This document shows, in pieces, positions 9,029 through 19,356 of a stretch of DNA of 46,697 bases. The translations under genes and the position numbers were made by a program. This DNA is from Endotrypanum monterogeii. Lineage: Eukaryota > Euglenozoa > Kinetoplastea > Trypanosomatida > Trypanosomatidae. The notes below the pieces were generated by a model, which was not told where the DNA came from, did not search any database, and saw only the letters and a program-made list of their open reading frames with translations. The first letter of the stretch is position 1; every line of letters begins with the position of its first letter. The DNA lies in assembly GCA_000333855.2 (NCBI GenBank), contig CM007320.1, forward strand, positions 2,510,400-2,557,096, written 5' to 3'.

Positions 9029-11673
9029 GTTTCTCTTTTCCTTTTGCACTGCTCTTCTTCTTTCCCGCCTCGCTGTGTGTGCATGTTACAGCACTGTCTT
9101 TGATGTAAGCGCTTGGTTTATATATCATGTGCGGCGCATTTCTTTACATTTGTTTGCTGTGCATGTGTGCACGTGTGGCAAATATTTCACTTCCCCCCAA
9201 GAAAATTCCTGCGGTGGTGGCGCTGCGTAGCACTCATCTTGAGGTAGAGGAAAGGACCAGGTGAGTGTTCGGGCTCTGTATGATTGATTGCGCCGGAGGA
9301 GAGAGCAGCGGTGGGAACAAAGATGGATGTGGTCGACCAGAGAGCCCATGGGGCTTAACGATGTCGTATGCAGTTTGTATGCCTCGTTTATCACTGAACA
9401 ACGCGTCCATGAGCTCCTTTTTTCTTTTCGGAACTCCCTTCTTCTACTTTTGGTCAATGTAGATGTTTTACCCTTTTTTTTTCTCTTCTCCTGTATTCAC
9501 ATTCACGTGTTCTAATTATCGATTTTTTGCCCGCCGCCCCTCGATCTCTTTCCTAGTGATGTGCTCTCTACCCTGTGTGTCCATCCTTTATACCAGCATT
9601 CCTTAGTAGTCGTGTGCCATTTTAATGAAAAAAAAAGTTTCATGGTAGGTGTGTCAACGGATTATTTGTGCGTACCGTTACCTCTCTCCCTCCCTCATCC
9701 TTTTTTTTTTGTCGTCTTATCATTTTCTCACTTATATGCTGCTGAGAGAAGGATACGTTCGGTTTTTTGTTTTCTTGTGTGCGTGGGTGTCGATCTGTTT
9801 GTCTCTCCCACTTTTTTTCTCTTCTTTTGCTCCTCGATGCGTCTTGGATGGGGCAGGGTGAGGGGCTTTGGCGTGTCTTTGTCGTCCGCATTTTTCTTCT
9901 TATCACTGTGTAGGTTAACTTTCCCTAACGCCCCATGCCATAGGCGAAGAGAAGTGCATGCGCTGCTGCCTCTTTCTTTATCCCCCCGGTGTGTGTGTGT
10001 GTGTGTGTGTGTGTTGCAGTTAGTCTGGGTCTTCGGGGAGAGGACTTTGAACTCTTCGTGTGCTCATTGTGGATGTAGGGGCTTCAACGATAAAGCGCAC
10101 ACGCCAGCGGCATCAGCTTCGTCAGAGAAGTAAGTGAGGACGACACAGTGCGGACTTGGCCATTCATTGTCACATCGCAGGCACGTGTCCCTCGACGCGA
10201 GAGGAGGCGGTGCAACATGTTACCCCTGAGGAGGCTTGATCTCAGCTGCCTCGTACTCGAAAGCAACACAACGTATTCAGTTGATGCAGCGTCAGAGCAC
10301 AAATCTTTCCATCTTCTACACTGGCAATTCCCTGTCCTCCGCTTTTCGCATTGTGTGGCTGGCGAACAGTGACGGCATCATATGCCAATGGCGTACAGCA
10401 CACGACGATGCGGATATTGTGGTGAGCAACCCCCTCTTCCCCCTCTTGACCAGAGGGCTCCCTTCCCCGCTTCTCCCCGCGCCCGCTAGCCGGACTTTGA
10501 TCGCAGTGAGCTCCCTGGGATTGAGGCATGTGGTGTGTCCATGGCCGCCTGGCGCCGACCCTATTGTGTTAGTAGGGAAGGGGTGGTGGGTTGTGGAGCC
10601 TAATGGAAGGGCCTGTTAGGTACATGGCCTGACTCGACGGAGGATGGCGGCTCGTGTTGGGACTGGAAGGACATGGGCGACAGAGGGGAGGGGGTGCCAC
10701 GGGGAGGAGGCGGAGGTGCGCTGTGTGGGTGTAAGCATGCGTACGGACTCCCCGCCGCCGTCGTGGGGGGTGGGGGTGAGTAGAGCGTTGAGGGTAACGA
10801 GCTTTCTAGTGCGTCGGGGTATCTTATTTCACCGCGAAGTCGCGAAAATACTGCAGTGCTGTTTCCAAAAGAACCGTTATAACGATGGCATCTGAGGATG
10901 CCTTTCTTTCTTTCCCCCCTGCTGCCCTCCCTGTGGTTTACCACGACAGGTCTATTTGTGTTTTTGCTCTTCTCTGATCCATCGTGCTCTCTTTTCCGTT
11001 TCTGGTCGTCGTCTTCACGCAGCCTGAAGGAAGGGGGAGAGGGGGGGGGGGGCAGGGCGGGTGTGGAGGTGGAGGTGGGCGTGAAATGCGAGGACTCAAG
11101 CCATCATCACTTTTTGTTTTTCGTGCTGCATGGTGGGAATAACGGCCCTTGTGTTTGTTATGTGGGCGTTCTTTCATCTGTGTTCCTTTTGTTTTTTCTC
11201 GACGTACCTAGATGTCGTCGTTGTTTCACTCCTCGCCTCGGTTATCTGTCAGCTACCCGCCACTCCACATGGATTTTGATCACAATAGATGTCTTGGTAC
11301 GGCACCTCCTCACTGATTTCTCTTCTCCTTTCTTCCGCTTGCCTTTCTCGTTTTTTTTTTTAAATTTTATCTGTTGTGCTCCGTAATCCATGTAACAGCC
11401 ACTGTTATGCAGTGATTTGTGGTGCACTCCGTTTAGCTTCGGAGCGTCATCTCTGCTTACGTCCGGTAGACGCGGGCTTCATAATCGTGCTGCTGCTTGT
11501 GCTTGGGCCAAAGTGGTGGTACCCAAGGCGTTCGTCTCCTTGACACCTGGGTTAGAGCGGGAGGAGGCTGCAGCTCACGTTTGTAACGCTGAGAGCGTGC
11601 TCAAATTCTCTCAGCGTTTGCCGAGAGCTAGTAGTACGCACGACATCGTGCGTGGGCTACTCTTGCAAAGAAG
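9029..11673. other. Long intergenic spacer (2.6 kb), no gene recognised
   Basis: The first half is T/C-rich low complexity with a (GT)n tract at 9989-10014. The middle, about 10130-10880, is more G+C-rich and balanced, without a gene-like frame; it could be a degenerate retroposon-derived (SIDER-type) element in the 3' UTR, but I could not confirm this. Near 11038 there is a run of about 13 G followed by further G-triplets. The last 300 bases hold a strong T run (11349-11361) and an AG at about 11397, plausible trans-splicing signals for the PPR gene. The frame from 11417 to 11854 is open but has no ATG until it overlaps the PPR gene. Confidence 0.55.
9989..10014. repeat. (GT)n microsatellite
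   Basis: Thirteen perfect GT units in the spacer downstream of the phosphatase gene. Confidence 0.95.
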
Positions 11674-13368
11674 ATGCAGCTCAGTCAAAATGTGGCGCGG
11701 ACGACAGTGCCTTCATACTATCATATCCGTACGAATCTGCCGCAACGAAAGCCCCAAAATCAATGGGAGGGTGTGTATTACTTCAGCGGTATCACGAAGC
11801 GTCAACAACACGTGGTGCTGCTGCAGCGCAAGCGGGAACGGGAGCTGTACCTGAGCCGGTACAACCAGCGCGTTGCTTCTCTCCGCCAGCAATATGCGAG
11901 GCAGCAAGAAAAACCGATCGCCTCGTTTCCAGAGAGATTCACGCTGGCCTGTCAGCTCGCAAGCTGCGGCATGTATAATGAGGCGTCCACCTTCGTAGAT
12001 GTAATGCATCACCATAAGGAGCTGCAGACCATGAATTATGCGCAGCTGGTCTGCTCATTGAGGGCCGGTGATCTTGGAGCTTGCATATTGCACAGCGAGG
12101 CGGCCTGTGACCCTGCCTTGACTTTTAAGCTGCTTGGCGACAACGCAGGTGCGGGTCGAGCGGCGGAGGCGTACCGCTGGTACGACATGGCCATGTCTGC
12201 TTTGGGACAGCAATGTGGGAGTCTCGTGCCGGAGTCGACCCCTGCGGCGTCTCAGTTGACAAATGCTCTCATGAGCACTCTCATGACGTGTGGTTACACG
12301 CACGTGAAGGCAATTCCTCACTCAGTGTATGATCGCATGGGCGCCCGTGGCATCAGCCCAACAGCGTCCACGTACGAACACGTGATTTTGGCGCTGGCGC
12401 TCACGGGCAACATCGCAGAAGCCGAGGACGTCTTTCGTTTTGTGAGCCACCGTCACGCCGAGCATGTCACCATTCGCGGCTACAACGCGTTGCTGCTGGG
12501 GAACCGTGAGGCAAAGCTTTTTGATCGCTGTGATGGGTTATGGCAGGAGTTGGTGGATCGGCGATGGCCGCGCGCAAACCCGCTTACCGCTGAGTTGTAT
12601 TTGCGCAGCGTCGTCGATCATTCTTACACTCCCACCTCGGAGGGTTTGCAGCGGTTTGGTAACGTTCATGTTGTCGAGAAGAAGAAAATACCTATTGTGT
12701 TGACGCAGATGGACGAACTTGGCATCCCGCGCACGCACCTCTCCGGCCCGCTGCGTGACGAGGTCGAGGACGCTCTACGAAAGTTCTCCATCTACCGTAA
12801 CCGCTTTTATGAGTGGGGCCGCGCGGTGAAGCAGTTCGATTTTATTGAGTTCCGCCGCCGGCACGGGTGGATGTATGATTTGCACCTCATGAAAAACACA
12901 ACTAAGATGCTGCCACCCACCCGTGACCCTTCAAAACCCGACAGCACAATGGCCACTGCCGCTACGATGGAGCTTCCGGCCTTCTTCACGGAACGCCACC
13001 CGTGGGAAAGAAACGCGCTGGAGTCGGTACTGTCTGTGACGAGGGAGCGTGAACGCATGGATGACGTACGTGCGGGCGACATTTATTATGACGATACGAA
13101 GAGTATCCACGAACGCAGCAGCACGTGGATGAACGAGGTGCCTGAGACGCGGTATGACCAGCTTTACGGGATTAATCATCCAGATGTGTCGAAGATCGGC
13201 ATCCGCGCGCATCTTGAAGTGGAGTACACAAATAGGAAAGAGTTGATGGAGAAGGATGCCGCGCTTATACGGAAATCGATCCGTCGTGGCCGCCGCCTGC
13301 GTCACCGCGTCGAGGCGGCTCGAACGCACCGTAATGAGGGTTCCCTCACCGCGAAGGGAGGTAAGTGA
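11674..13368 (+). CDS. Pentatricopeptide-repeat-like protein, probably mitochondrial
   Basis: The protein is 564 residues from the first ATG after a stop at 11632. The middle has helical-pair repeats of PPR type. The best one begins near residue 226 (ISPTASTYEHVILALALTGN) and is followed by AEAEDVF, the usual second helix. A weaker unit follows (RGYNALLLGNREAKLFDRCD, about 270-290), and earlier helical pairs lie around 80-180. The C-terminal third has no recognised domain and ends in a strongly basic helix (about 533-556, KSIRRGRRLRHRVEAARTHR). The N-terminus is rich in Arg, Gln and Ser with few acidic residues, compatible with mitochondrial import. Kinetoplastid PPR proteins mostly bind mitochondrial RNA or belong to the mitoribosome; which applies here cannot be read from the sequence. 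Confidence 0.75.
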   Translation: MQLSQNVARTTVPSYYHIRTNLPQRKPQNQWEGVYYFSGITKRQQHVVLLQRKRERELYLSRYNQRVASLRQQYARQQEKPIASFPERFTLACQLASCGMYNEASTFVDVMHHHKELQTMNYAQLVCSLRAGDLGACILHSEAACDPALTFKLLGDNAGAGRAAEAYRWYDMAMSALGQQCGSLVPESTPAASQLTNALMSTLMTCGYTHVKAIPHSVYDRMGARGISPTASTYEHVILALALTGNIAEAEDVFRFVSHRHAEHVTIRGYNALLLGNREAKLFDRCDGLWQELVDRRWPRANPLTAELYLRSVVDHSYTPTSEGLQRFGNVHVVEKKKIPIVLTQMDELGIPRTHLSGPLRDEVEDALRKFSIYRNRFYEWGRAVKQFDFIEFRRRHGWMYDLHLMKNTTKMLPPTRDPSKPDSTMATAATMELPAFFTERHPWERNALESVLSVTRERERMDDVRAGDIYYDDTKSIHERSSTWMNEVPETRYDQLYGINHPDVSKIGIRAHLEVEYTNRKELMEKDAALIRKSIRRGRRLRHRVEAARTHRNEGSLTAKGGK

Positions 13369-14590
13369 CGCGCTGCTGTGCGCCCATGCAGGTTGGTCTC
13401 TCTGAGCCCAACTGGGGGGACTATGCTGTCACAGGGGTAGTTGTAGCGAGTCGTGTGTGCATCTGAGTGTGCTTGTGTCACAGCACATATTTCAGTCACG
13501 CAGCACCGGAGAAAGAAGGAGGTTTGACAGTGTCTGTACCTGTCTGAAAGGACTTTGTTTTATTTTTGCCAGCACTTCTGCGGTGCTGACTCTTTCTGTC
13601 TCGTTTTCACTTATCCTTCGCCGGATACGCGCGGGGACGGCGTGTCGGTGAAGAAGTCGTGCGGGCGTAACAGTGGCCTACTTTAAAAAAAAAATCCAAA
13701 GAAACACGGTCGTCTACACAGGATGCTCAACAAAGAGCAAAAGGAAAGGTTGAATAATAAAAGAAATCGTCATAGTCAAAAGAAAGTGCGCTGCACCGGT
13801 GTTGATCAGATGCGCAGCAAAGGTCGGAGGCACATCCAGGCATATGGACGAGGATGTATAGAGTTTGAGCCTTTCTTGTCAAGGAGGGTTTCTATTGCGA
13901 GATGGCCGGTGCGCACACCTCTACAATATTTGCATATTCGTAGCGGCCATGTCGACGTGCGCTTCTGTGCTTCGTCATACACACACGCACACACACAAAA
14001 AAACGTCTCTCTGCTGACCGACTGTCGACTCCGAAGTATGTATTCCTACACTCACTGTACCCACTCGTGGCTGTTTCTCTCGTTTTCTTGGTCTTTTTTT
14101 TTTGGGGGGGGGATCTCCTGCTTTCTGGGCGCAACACGGGTACGTGTAGGTGTAATCGAAATCGCGCAACTGCCACGCCCGTTGCCTTTGCTTCTTTGAC
14201 CACCACGTCGCGGGTCTTGACATCATCTTGCGACTGGGCCAACGACCAAGTAAAGCACACTCGAGACGATACCTGTCCACTGCACGCCAACACACACACA
14301 CACAATCACACACACACGGATACGCTTATTTCTTTTTCCTTCGCCACAAGGCACATCGCCTCCTTTGTGCTTTTGGAAAGGTTGCCAGCGGAGGAGTCCC
14401 AGAGCATTTCATAATATTTTCTGCTGCAAATCTTTCGTCGTGAGAGGAGCAAGTGTAACAAGAGCAGGAAAAAGGAAATCGTGGTATTTTTGAGACAGAC
14501 GCGCAGCACGGCATCACTGCATAGTTGTGTATGTTTTGATTCAAAGGTTATACCTTGAGCGCAATTTTTTTTTTTTTTCTGGAATAGAAG
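13369..14590. other. Intergenic spacer, PPR gene to CCCH gene
   Basis: Contains A runs (13685-13694), short CA runs near 13979-13997 and 14289-14319, a T-run/G-run junction at 14093-14111, and pyrimidine tracts near 14330-14350 that could serve the next gene. An 18-base T-rich run ends only about ten bases before the ATG at 14591. No gene-like frame was found. Confidence 0.6.
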
Positions 14591-15817
14591 ATGGGCCGCA
14601 ACAAGCCGCGGTCCAAAGCGGTTGATGTAACAAAAAGTCTTCTGCAGACCACCAGCATTACGGATCACATCGCTGTCCAGGTAGCGGCCAACACCGTCGT
14701 GCAAGTCGCCGAGGACGAGTTCAGTCCCACTCAGGGTAGTGAGGCCGCCTTCGCTCTCCGGCGCGAGGGGAAGCTGGATGCCTCTCTGAAGCTGTGCCTC
14801 AACTGGCGCCAGGGCAACTGTTACAACCATACTGCATGTACCTTTGCTCACGTCATTCCCTACTTCGGCGCTAGCGGCAATGGAGGTGGTGCCCCGGGAA
14901 CACCGGGGAGGCTGGCCGGTATCACTACGGGGTTTGGCGGAGGCACTCCTTACAGTAGCGTCGTCGCAGGAGGCGAGATGGCTGGGCGCGGCAGTAACGC
15001 TCTCTCCAGCACACCTTGGCCACAGAGAGTAGCGTTGCCAGCGTACTGCGTGACGCCGACGGCAAGTCAGCGTGCAGAGGACGGGAAGGCAGCACCAGCA
15101 GTGGAGTCAATGCATCAGTCTGCTGTTCCCACGACTATTGCAGTGCTGGATGTTGCCGAGCCGACCGATGTGATGGAGTTTGCGTCAGCGACTCTTTCTT
15201 CCAACGCCTCTTCTCCACCCCCGGCGGTGGTCTCACTGGATGGACTGCGCTCCATCTTGCTCTCACTCACCGCCAATTTGATGAACAAGGCAGTGGAGGG
15301 TGGATCAAGTGCACTAGCTGACTCCACCGCTGATGTTAACGCTCATAGGGATGGTGGCGGCTGTACCCCACATCATTCTTCATGGCTTTTAAGGAGGGTT
15401 GAGCAGGCGCAGGGGGAAGGGAGAAGGGCGTTGGCCGAATGCGCGTATCCGTGGGGTCAGCCCACATCGGTTTCGATGGAGGACTTTGTAGCGGTCGCCG
15501 GAGGTAAGTTGCTGGGAGAGCCACTGTTCGAGGATGGCACGGCTGCAGAGCTGCACTACTTAATTTCTCAGCACACAAATGCAGCAAACGTAATGGCTAT
15601 GCACCGACAAGAGACGGCACTGTTTCCGGAGCACGAGGAAGCCGCTAGCCGCACCGCTGCCGCCGCTCCTCGAGCATTTTCTACCGCGCCCACACTCTCC
15701 GCGTCAAGTGGTGTTGGGCCTGCGCCGTCTCAGCCGACCCTTATGGATCTCTTGTTGGAGGCTGGGGGAGGTATGAGCATGCTCGAGGACGACATGCAGG
15801 TGCCATCGCTTCACTAA
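14591..15817 (+). CDS. CCCH-type zinc-finger protein
   Basis: The protein is 408 residues. A single CCCH finger of spacing C-x7-C-x5-C-x3-H is formed by Cys69, Cys77, Cys83 and His87 (LCLNWRQGNCYNHTACTFAH). This is the kind of finger found in the trypanosomatid ZC3H proteins, which bind mRNA and tune its stability or translation in the cytoplasm. The region before the finger (about 15-65) is helical and acidic. The rest is low-complexity, rich in Ala, Gly, Ser and Thr, with a predicted helix near 215-235 (LDGLRSILLSLTANLMNKAV) and a conserved-looking C-terminal block (LMDLLLEAGGGMSMLEDDM) that could be a docking peptide. RNA binding is known for the family; the target and exact ortholog are unknown. 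Confidence 0.8.
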   Translation: MGRNKPRSKAVDVTKSLLQTTSITDHIAVQVAANTVVQVAEDEFSPTQGSEAAFALRREGKLDASLKLCLNWRQGNCYNHTACTFAHVIPYFGASGNGGGAPGTPGRLAGITTGFGGGTPYSSVVAGGEMAGRGSNALSSTPWPQRVALPAYCVTPTASQRAEDGKAAPAVESMHQSAVPTTIAVLDVAEPTDVMEFASATLSSNASSPPPAVVSLDGLRSILLSLTANLMNKAVEGGSSALADSTADVNAHRDGGGCTPHHSSWLLRRVEQAQGEGRRALAECAYPWGQPTSVSMEDFVAVAGGKLLGEPLFEDGTAAELHYLISQHTNAANVMAMHRQETALFPEHEEAASRTAAAAPRAFSTAPTLSASSGVGPAPSQPTLMDLLLEAGGGMSMLEDDMQVPSLH

Positions 15818-15959
15818 CAGTGTAGGTTCTGACTTCATCACAATGAGCAACGCGCTGCACATGCGGGGAAGCACGAACGCCTCTTACACACGCCCATGCT
15901 AAAGCAGTATCACTCGCGTGAACCTACGACTTGTTCTGCTGGTTGGCTCTGAGTGCATT

Positions 15960-15984
15960 GTGTGTGTGTGTGTGTGTGTGTGTG
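15960..15984. repeat. (GT)n microsatellite
   Basis: Twelve GT units, 140 bases after the CCCH gene stop. Confidence 0.95.
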
Positions 15985-16800
15985 GAGGGGTATGTGTGTC
16001 CCATGCCTACCAGCTGTATCCATTTTAATGGTGAGCATGCTCACGAGCGGGTCGGGCGCTCTGAGGGGTGAGAAACGGCGGTTGTGGTGGTGTTTACGGT
16101 CGTCCCCGAGATGGCTGAAAAAAAAAGTGGTGTGTATGTGTGTGTCCTTCAGGTTCTAGGGCCCAGTGGATGTGCTCGTTATCTACACGTGTGCTCTTTT
16201 TTAAATTTCCAGTATGTGTTCGACTTGTGGGATGATGATGGCGGGGGGAGGGGAGTCAGTTTGCTGGTTGCGTGTGTGTATTCACTTCGTCTATTGGGGG
16301 CGGGGGATATATACAGAAAAAAAATATAAAAAAAAATTACTAGTACACAAGAAAGTGCCCCTATCCAAGTCATGCGCCTTCAGGCGTGATTGTGATGGTG
16401 TGTTTGTGTGTGTGTTTTTCCATTTCCTGGTGCGCACAATTTAACTCTCCTCTCCTCCATCGTCAGATGATCCGCCCCTTGTCTGGCGCCTTCTCTCTCT
16501 TTTTTTTTTTTGAAGTGGGTGTCCGAGGAGAGAGCAGGAGGAAGGGTAGTGGTGGTGGTGGGGCGACTTCCTGCGTTTGTTTTTTTTTTTTGCCGATAGA
16601 TATGCTCAGCAGGCAGCTAGGAGGGGGTGAGGCAAAGGGGGGGGGGCGTCATCTCACATGCGCGTGAGGTATCCTCTACCGTTTTTTCATTGATGTGCGA
16701 CATCAATCATTGCTGCAGCGCCTGCCTGTGATCTAGGAAGACGTTTGCAAAATCCCCCTAGCCAACTGAGGCTGCGCTAGGAGCTTTGTTTACACGTACG

Positions 16801-16843
16801 ATTCTCTCCTCCTCCCCCACCCCTCTCTCTCTCTCTCTCTTAG
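16801..16843 (+). promoter_or_regulatory. Strong candidate spliced-leader acceptor
   Basis: A 41-base almost pure pyrimidine tract ending in a (CT)n run is followed immediately by TAG; the AG is at 16842-16843. This is the clearest trans-splice signal in the window. It gives a 171-base 5' UTR before the ATG at 17015. Confidence 0.65.
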
Positions 16844-17014
16844 GATTTCCTACCTGGCGTGTGCGTCACATGTGCATCTTCCAGACTCGTATAGATTCGA
16901 TTGCTTGTCGACAGACCACTATTTATTAGCTGCCCTCCCATTTCAGAAGACAGTGCGCGAGTACACTACTGCACGCATACACATGTGCCCGATGAGAGGG
17001 AGAAGGTAAACGTT

Positions 17015-18691
17015 ATGTTGTCACTTCTCATCAGCAAATGTGACGCCGATGCTTCCGACCTTCCGAATCTTTGGCGCCTGAGCGAACTGTTTCGTGCGGA
17101 GCAAGTGGGAGCTAGCTGTGGTTCCACAGCGCCGCGAACGCCTCCCACTGTGCAGGCCCTTACGACTTCACATTTGACAGCAGCGCCAAACGTGTCCCTT
17201 GATGCTACTAGTGGCGCAGGAAATGTGCCCAGGCCTGCCGAGGATCGCACCATGCTTGGTTTTCTCCTGCACCACTGCGACCACCCGGGAGAGAAAGCAG
17301 AGTGCACCGTACTACACCAGCTACACGAATTATTTCTCGAGGATTCACAAGAGCAATTTCCTGGCACGTCTGCCACGTCAAAATTCTCGCCGATCACGGT
17401 AGAGGCACCAAGCGCTGTCCCTGCTCATTTCTCCACTACTGCTGCAGCGGATGTGAAGAACTCACTTGATGCGCCTCATCAGCAGGCACCCTCAGGCGCC
17501 ATGATCACGTCGGGGAAGCGTGGTGAAGAATGTCTCGTACCGTCGCCTGAAGGCGTGCGTGCGGCTCTCACCTCTCCGCCAATGATCTCAATTCCCATTG
17601 GACAAAGGGCAAACGACTGGAGGGGCACAAAGAATCGCTCTCCAGCTGGCGCGGTAACATCCTCCCGACCGGCTGCTTCAGCTTTTCCGGGACAGGAAGC
17701 GTCTGCGACTGAGGGACATCGGAAGGATGCCGAGTCTCACAGGCTTGTAGTCGACGCTTCCTCGATGCATGCTGCAAGCAATCGTGTACCGCTCTGCAAT
17801 GAAGAGGGTGTGTTGCCCCGATACAGGTCGCAGTCTACCGCCTCGCCACTACCTACTCCTGCCTCCGATAGCGAACAGAAGTCTATCAACGAAATAACCC
17901 ATGAGGTGAACGTGGCAGATGAGGGCGGATGCGCTGACTCGGAGACGGTCACGACTGTGCCGCCGCGCCGACCTCTGCAACTTCTTTCCTCTGCCGGCCG
18001 CATGCCTTGTCTGATCAATGATGCACTCAATGTGCGCAATCATGCGACAGTTCGATTACTCAGGGGCGATACTGCGACAGTGTCGGTGTCTCCTGTTCGG
18101 CCAGCGTCGCGTCAGATGTCTGGGTTTGCGAAGCGCTTCATTGCTGGACTCTGTGATCGAGGAATGCCGTCACGTTTCCGGCAGATGTCGTCGCCCATAC
18201 CCGTGCCCAAACACTGCCGTGCGCAGTCTCCATCTACGGGGGTCGCGACTGGAAGCGGTGTGAGGGCCATTCGAGCTCGTCGCGCCTCGTTGGAAGGGTC
18301 ATCTTATGGGGAACATCTCGTCCAGTCGCGGCAGCCAAGTAGGGGAGCAAATAATTCACGGTTTCGGTTGCCGCAGTGGAGAGTGCCCCCGTTCGCCGAG
18401 GAGGTTGTCAGACGGTCACAGTTGTCTACACCCACATCGTCTCATCATCACTCCCATCACGGCGATCCTTCTTTTGAGCCCAATCGGAACCGCCGCTCCT
18501 CACACTGCTCAACAGTGGGATCGCGTGTGGTGCTACCTGGTTCCCGCCCTTTGCGTCCTCATTCTTCTTTGGCACACAGCGGCCGGGGCAGCGGCGGCGC
18601 ACCCGCTGGTGAACCTCTCACTGGCTTTATGCTCGTCGGCGAGCGCATCCGTCTTCCCTCGCTTCTTCCCGACAACTCGCGGCACCCCTGA
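17015..18691 (+). CDS. Hypothetical protein with repeated N-terminal LLxxCD...ELF motif
   Basis: The protein is 558 residues from the ATG at 17015; the frame is open farther upstream but has no other ATG. I do not recognise a family. The N-terminus has two related motifs: MLSLLISKCDADASDLPNLW followed by RLSELF, and about 85 residues later MLGFLLHHCD followed by LHQLHELF. Each has a hydrophobic pair, Cys-Asp, a spacer of roughly ten residues and a Leu-rich helix ending in ELF. The rest is Ser, Pro, Arg and Thr-rich and probably disordered, with basic stretches (for example RAIRARRASLEG) and a His-rich segment (SSHHHSHHGD) near 475. Such basic, Ser-rich proteins are often phosphoproteins or cytoskeletal binders in trypanosomatids, but no function is shown here. 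Confidence 0.7.
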   Translation: MLSLLISKCDADASDLPNLWRLSELFRAEQVGASCGSTAPRTPPTVQALTTSHLTAAPNVSLDATSGAGNVPRPAEDRTMLGFLLHHCDHPGEKAECTVLHQLHELFLEDSQEQFPGTSATSKFSPITVEAPSAVPAHFSTTAAADVKNSLDAPHQQAPSGAMITSGKRGEECLVPSPEGVRAALTSPPMISIPIGQRANDWRGTKNRSPAGAVTSSRPAASAFPGQEASATEGHRKDAESHRLVVDASSMHAASNRVPLCNEEGVLPRYRSQSTASPLPTPASDSEQKSINEITHEVNVADEGGCADSETVTTVPPRRPLQLLSSAGRMPCLINDALNVRNHATVRLLRGDTATVSVSPVRPASRQMSGFAKRFIAGLCDRGMPSRFRQMSSPIPVPKHCRAQSPSTGVATGSGVRAIRARRASLEGSSYGEHLVQSRQPSRGANNSRFRLPQWRVPPFAEEVVRRSQLSTPTSSHHHSHHGDPSFEPNRNRRSSHCSTVGSRVVLPGSRPLRPHSSLAHSGRGSGGAPAGEPLTGFMLVGERIRLPSLLPDNSRHP

Positions 18692-19027
18692 GTGCAGGGA
18701 ACCTCCTGCTCAAGTGAAAGCCAAGCGAAGACCGGAGAGAGACGAGGGGGAGCCGAGAGGGCTGGACGTATTGCATGCCGAGCAGGCGTTGTTCTGATTT
18801 CCTTCTCCCTCGCCGCTTTTCATTGCGTCATGTTGTGTGCTGTTGATGTCGACTCGCTTGCAGGTCGCTTTCCCTCGCCTGACCATATATATTATAGAGA
18901 GGTGGACGCTAACCGACGTATCCACTGATTCCTCCTCGCCCTCCCTCCCCATCAAAAAGAGCGAAAATTAACTTCAATTCCATTATATATTCAGTGCGAA
19001 TATTCTCCACAGGGTACACATACGCAC

Positions 19028-19054
19028 GCACACACACACACACACACACACACA
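19028..19054. repeat. (CA)n microsatellite
   Basis: About 13 CA units in the spacer upstream of RPB4, preceded by CACGCA variants. Confidence 0.9.
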
Positions 19055-19226
19055 AAGCCCTTAGTGTGTGCTCCGGAGATGTAGATGTTTGGAAAGGGAA
19101 CGCTGTGTGCTTGTGTTGCAGCCTGAACCGCTTGTTCCCTCCTTTAGCTGCTCCCTCTCTCTTTTCCCCCCCCTCTCTCTCCATATATATACATGTATAT
19201 ATAACATTGCGCCATGGATCGGTGTG

Positions 19227-19249
19227 TTCCTGCCCCCTTCTTTCTCAAG
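19227..19249 (+). promoter_or_regulatory. Candidate spliced-leader acceptor for RPB4
   Basis: The pyrimidine tract TTCCTGCCCCCTTCTTTCTC is followed by AAG, with AG at 19248-19249 and a 107-base predicted 5' UTR ending in CA-rich sequence. Confidence 0.5.
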
Positions 19250-19356
19250 CTTTGTTCTGCGGCAGATTCTGAAATTCACGACACGTCAAAAGAGATAGCG
19301 TACACACGTCGCACAGGAACAGCAAGACACACACGCACACACGCACATACATCCCC

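Larger units (their letters stand above)
15818..17014. other. Intergenic spacer, CCCH gene to unknown gene
   Basis: Holds a (GT)n tract (15960-15984), A runs at 16317-16337, T runs at 16500-16511 and 16580-16591, and a G run at 16638-16647. A near-perfect pyrimidine tract at 16801-16841 leads into the 5' UTR of the next gene. That UTR contains short upstream frames starting at 16870 and 16983. No gene-like frame otherwise. Confidence 0.6.
18692..19356. other. Intergenic spacer upstream of RPB4
   Basis: Contains a (CA)n tract (19028-19054), a short TA run at 19182-19203, and a second imperfect CACACG run directly before the RPB4 ATG. No gene-like frame was found. Confidence 0.65.

Noticed and set aside
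9561..10133. 190-codon + strand open frame in the spacer after the phosphatase
   Set aside because: Composition is Phe/Leu/Ser/Cys-Val from T/C runs and a GT repeat, with no domain. It reads as low-complexity UTR.
11417..11854. Long open frame overlapping the start of the PPR gene in another frame
   Set aside because: It looks somewhat coding-like but has no ATG in its first 90 codons; the first ATG lies inside the PPR gene. Best treated as 5' UTR plus overlap.
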